Shown: piece by piece, positions 7,176 through 7,295 of the stretch
How the letters are laid out: each line of letters opens with the position of its first letter
Position numbering within the stretch: position 1 is the first letter of the stretch
NCBI GenBank assembly: GCA_002314465.1
Contig: DCGA01000198.1
Coordinates: 16,919 to 24,213 of the forward strand
Reading direction: 5' to 3'
DNA length: 7,295 nt
Source of the DNA: a bacterium UBA1790
GTDB lineage: Bacteria > Bacteroidota > Bacteroidia > Bacteroidales > Muribaculaceae
The notes under the pieces: model-generated
What the model was told of the DNA's origin: nothing
What the model saw: the letters and a program-made list of their open reading frames with translations, nothing else
The model's database searches: none
Translations under genes and position numbers: made by a program

Positions 7176-7268
7176 CGCGCACCTTCGGCGCGCAAGGGGT
7201 GTGTGTTCCTTGTCCCCGGCCTGTGACCGGGGTTAATATCGCTGACGCGATGTGTCGCGCTTCCAGCG
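7176..7268. repeat. Cluster of four back-to-back GC-rich inverted repeats
   Basis: Four perfect inverted repeats follow each other with almost no spacing. They are CGCGC-N7-GCGCG (7176-7192), CAAGG-N10-CCTTG (7193-7212), CCCCGG-N7-CCGGGG (7214-7232), and a nested pair: CGCTG (7240-7244) with CAGCG (7264-7268) enclosing CGCGA-TGTG-TCGCG (7246-7259). An alternative GCGC-N5-GCGC pairing (7257-7269) would compete with the last one. The position between genes fits an intergenic palindromic repeat element or the 3' end of a gene outside the window. Whether it is dispersed in the genome cannot be seen here. Confidence 0.5.
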
Positions 7269-7269
7269 C

Positions 7270-7295
7270 TATGTGGGGTTGCGTGGATGTGGGTG
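7270..7295 (-). other. C-rich, G-poor tract at the right edge (minus strand)
   Basis: On the minus strand this 26-base stretch has 14 C and one G, the same bias as the tract at 29-60. It is followed, in the same direction, by palindromes (7268-7176). If a minus-strand gene ends just beyond the window, this could be its termination region; that gene is not visible. Confidence 0.3.

Larger units (their letters stand above)
6894..7295. other. Gene-free upstream region of the operon
   Basis: No believable coding sequence is present on either strand here. Reading toward the SusC-like gene, it holds a G-rich/C-rich strand-asymmetric tract (7270-7295), a cluster of GC-rich inverted repeats (7176-7268), a 9-bp-period direct repeat (7113-7128), and T6G6 at 7099-7110. 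These are followed by an AT-rich promoter segment (about 7020-7080) and the leader. The leader contains a run of seven Gs on the plus strand (6978-6984), a small CTCT-CAAC-AGAG hairpin (6999-7010) and the TGTCAC motif. Just before the start codon the minus strand reads ACCAACCAAAAAGAA, AT-rich and without a Shine-Dalgarno sequence, as is usual in Bacteroidota. No regulator gene (hybrid two-component system, ECF sigma, SusR-like) is in view. Confidence 0.7.

Noticed and set aside
1..7295. CRISPR array, tRNA/rRNA gene, transposase or prophage gene
   Set aside because: No regularly spaced repeats, no tRNA or rRNA-like sequence and no mobile-element protein motif is apparent anywhere in the window.

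Overview
The window most likely comes from a gut-type Bacteroidales bacterium. It carries a SusC/RagA-type TonB-dependent transporter followed at once by a SusD/RagB-type lipoprotein, which is the hallmark of Bacteroidota nutrient-uptake loci. The genes lack Shine-Dalgarno sequences, all three stop with TAA, and the only good promoter match is the Bacteroides TAnnTTTG type. The GC-rich, palindrome-rich intergenic DNA would suit Muribaculaceae, but that family assignment is a guess.

Three genes all lie on the minus strand, so transcription runs from high to low coordinates. Positions 6894-7295 hold no gene. They contain GC-rich back-to-back inverted repeats (7176-7268), a short tandem repeat, an AT-rich segment with a candidate promoter (7023-7054), and a leader of roughly 120 nt with a tandem or palindromic TGTCAC motif. 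Then come the SusC-like transporter (3567-6893), a 35-bp gap, and the SusD-like lipoprotein (1819-3531). Next is a 96-bp gap with a perfect 15-bp-stem hairpin, then a secreted calcineurin-like phosphoesterase (73-1722). Positions 1-72 hold a C-rich, G-poor tract (read on the minus strand) and a palindrome that look like the end of the operon.

The likely joint function is this. The SusD-like lipoprotein captures a ligand at the cell surface, and the SusC-like barrel imports it into the periplasm using TonB energy. The phosphoesterase, exported with an ordinary signal peptide, would then remove phosphate from the imported ligand or from a related periplasmic phosphoester. No glycoside hydrolase, SusE/F-like protein, sulfatase, peptidase or regulator is in the window, so the substrate cannot be named. 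All three families are well known. The less ordinary signals are the pairing with a phosphoesterase, the hairpin before it, the repeat motif in the leader, and the similar C-rich-tract-plus-palindrome arrangement at both ends.
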